A DNA stretch of 6,892 nt from Desulfuromusa sp. (GTDB taxonomy: Bacteria; Desulfobacterota; Desulfuromonadia; Desulfuromonadales; Geopsychrobacteraceae), in contig JAOZOH010000138.1 of NCBI GenBank assembly GCA_029933365.1, positions 1 to 6,892 of the forward strand. The letters run 5' to 3'. The notes beneath the pieces were generated by a model that was given only the letters and a program-made list of their open reading frames with translations, made no database searches and was not told where the DNA came from. This document shows, piece after piece, positions 5,629 to 6,892 of the stretch. The position numbers and the translations under genes are program-made. Each line of letters opens with the position of its first letter. Within the stretch, counting starts at the first letter, position 1.

Positions 5629-6892
5629 ATGAACTCGAACTTCCATCGTCTGCTTGCCGAATATCCCATCGAAACCTTGCTGCAAACCATCCCGACCGGT
5701 TTGTTTCTGGTTGATACCGACAAAAAAATTGTCTATTGGAACGCTGAAGCAGCGCGGATCACTGGCTATACAACGGACGAGGTAGTCGGGCAACATTGCT
5801 CTTTTTTGCATGGTGATCCCTGCCACTTGGAATGTGACCTTTTCTCCGTAACAACCCCAAAGCCAAATATCGGGCTAACCTGTTCATTTCGTCATAAAGA
5901 TGGTCGAACTATTGCGCTGACCAAAAATGTCGACCTGCTGCGTGATGCTGCTGGCAATGTTATTGGTGGTGTCGAAGCTTTTGTTGATATCTCCCGCCTC
6001 AAGGAACTGGAAAATAGCCTCCGCTTTGCAGTAGAGGAACGTACTCGGGAACTCGAAGTAGAGAAGGCGGGTCTCTGGGCTGTTCTTGATGGGATGCTTG
6101 ATCCCGCTTATATTTGTGATGGCGACTACCGAATCTTTTTTGCCAATCAGGCAATGTTGGATATTATTGGTGACGTTGGCGAAAAACCCTGTTATCAAGC
6201 GATCCATCAAAAGGACCAAGTGTGTGATGATTGCCCCTTGCCACAGGTTTTACAGGGGCAAATAGTTCGCCAGGAAAAGACGATATCTGAGACAGGCCGA
6301 ACCTATGAGATTATCCATTCCCCCTATCCTCTGGCAAAAAGTCCAACCCACAAACTGGCTGTGAGTCGGGATATCACTGAGCGAACAGCAACTAGACGTC
6401 AGTTACAGCAGACAAATCGTGAATTGGATGCTTTTGTTTCAACGGTATCGCACGATCTGCGTTCGCCACTCACACCACTGATCGGCTTTGCGGAACTGCT
6501 TGAAGAACGATATGGGGAGCAGTTCGATGATATTGGTCGTGAATGTATTGCTGAGATCAAGAAAACCGCAGAAAAAATGAAAGATCTATTGGAGGATTTG
6601 CTGACGCTGTCACGGGTTGGACAATTGAAATCTTCAGAGAAACCTCTTAATACCACGGAGATTGCCGAGGATGTTCTCTTGGAACTGGCCGATAAAGTTT
6701 TGGAGCATCATGCGAAGGTAAAGATTGACAAACTTCCTGAAGTCAAAATGCCTGAATCGCTGTTGCTCGATCTGTTTAGAAACCTTCTAGGGAATGCCCT
6801 GAAATATGCTGCCGAGCATGATCCGCGTATTGAAGTTTCTGGACAACAATTCTCTGACCGGGTGCGTTTTGTTGTTGTTGATCACGGTCCGG
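5629..6892 (+). CDS. Soluble PAS-PAS sensor histidine kinase, 3'-partial
   Basis: The frame is open from ATG 5629 to the window end (421 codons), so the C-terminus is missing. PAS domain 1 covers about 12-125 (IPTGLFLVDTDKKIVYWN; closing GGVEAFVDIS) and carries C57, C65 and C69 plus C85. A short coiled coil (about 122-148, EERTRELEVEK) leads to PAS domain 2 (about 149-252), with C188, C199 and C202 in CYQAIHQKDQVCDDCPL. The HisKA domain follows, with the phospho-acceptor H275 in the H-box VSTVSHDLRSPLTPLIGF. The ATPase domain has its N-box FRNLLGNALKYA (N389) and breaks off in the G1 box at VVVDHGP. No membrane helix or signal peptide is seen, so it should sense a cytoplasmic cue and phosphorylate a response regulator, which is not in the window. 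A C-terminal receiver domain (hybrid kinase) cannot be excluded. The signal is unknown; the cysteines suggest redox, metal or cofactor sensing, which is inference. Confidence 0.9.
   Translation, partial: MNSNFHRLLAEYPIETLLQTIPTGLFLVDTDKKIVYWNAEAARITGYTTDEVVGQHCSFLHGDPCHLECDLFSVTTPKPNIGLTCSFRHKDGRTIALTKNVDLLRDAAGNVIGGVEAFVDISRLKELENSLRFAVEERTRELEVEKAGLWAVLDGMLDPAYICDGDYRIFFANQAMLDIIGDVGEKPCYQAIHQKDQVCDDCPLPQVLQGQIVRQEKTISETGRTYEIIHSPYPLAKSPTHKLAVSRDITERTATRRQLQQTNRELDAFVSTVSHDLRSPLTPLIGFAELLEERYGEQFDDIGRECIAEIKKTAEKMKDLLEDLLTLSRVGQLKSSEKPLNTTEIAEDVLLELADKVLEHHAKVKIDKLPEVKMPESLLLDLFRNLLGNALKYAAEHDPRIEVSGQQFSDRVRFVVVDHGP

Noticed and set aside
5884..6219. Antisense open frame of 111 codons within the histidine kinase
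   Set aside because: It is opposite clear PAS-domain coding sequence, with no recognisable product. The + strand frame accounts for the region fully.

Overview
The window reads as a bacterial housekeeping locus. Seven same-strand genes are packed almost end to end, and an eighth gene, cut off by the window edge, has its own promoter candidate. The most likely source is a Deltaproteobacterium (Desulfobacterota), probably in or near the Desulfuromonadales (Geobacter/Desulfuromonas/Pelobacter-like). This is inferred from the gene order nadD-rsfS-rlmH-dksA-like-lapB-like-gpmI-comF, a short DksA-type protein, and a soluble PAS kinase whose sensor domains carry cysteine clusters. Base composition looks balanced. 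No rRNA, tRNA, CRISPR array, insertion sequence, phage gene or clear horizontal-transfer signal was seen.

Layout. 1-615: nadD (NAD synthesis), missing its first few codons. 634-993: rsfS (ribosome silencing factor), TTG start. 990-1463: rlmH (23S rRNA methyltransferase), coupled to rsfS by a GTGA overlap. 1489-1842: a DksA/TraR-type zinc-finger regulator of RNA polymerase. 1885-3255: an inner-membrane TPR protein with a LapA-like two-helix N-terminus, a LapB-like TPR body and a C-terminal zinc ribbon. 3257-4783: gpmI (cofactor-independent phosphoglycerate mutase). 4832-5524: a ComF-type phosphoribosyltransferase whose true start may be a non-standard ATC at 4814. 5525-5628: intergenic, with a perfect extended -10 promoter element. 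5629-6892: a soluble histidine kinase (PAS-PAS-HisKA-HATPase), cut at its 3' end in the ATP-binding domain.

How the genes fit together. The first seven genes have gaps of about 50 bases or less, or overlap, and no intrinsic terminator was seen between them, so they are probably co-transcribed from a promoter upstream of the window. They share a growth-control theme: NAD supply, ribosome maturation and silencing, transcriptional response to starvation, envelope (LPS) homeostasis and central glycolysis. The histidine kinase is probably a separate unit. I do not see a wholly new system here. The points most worth a second look are the LapA-LapB fusion, the comF start codon, and the two cysteine-cluster PAS domains of the kinase.
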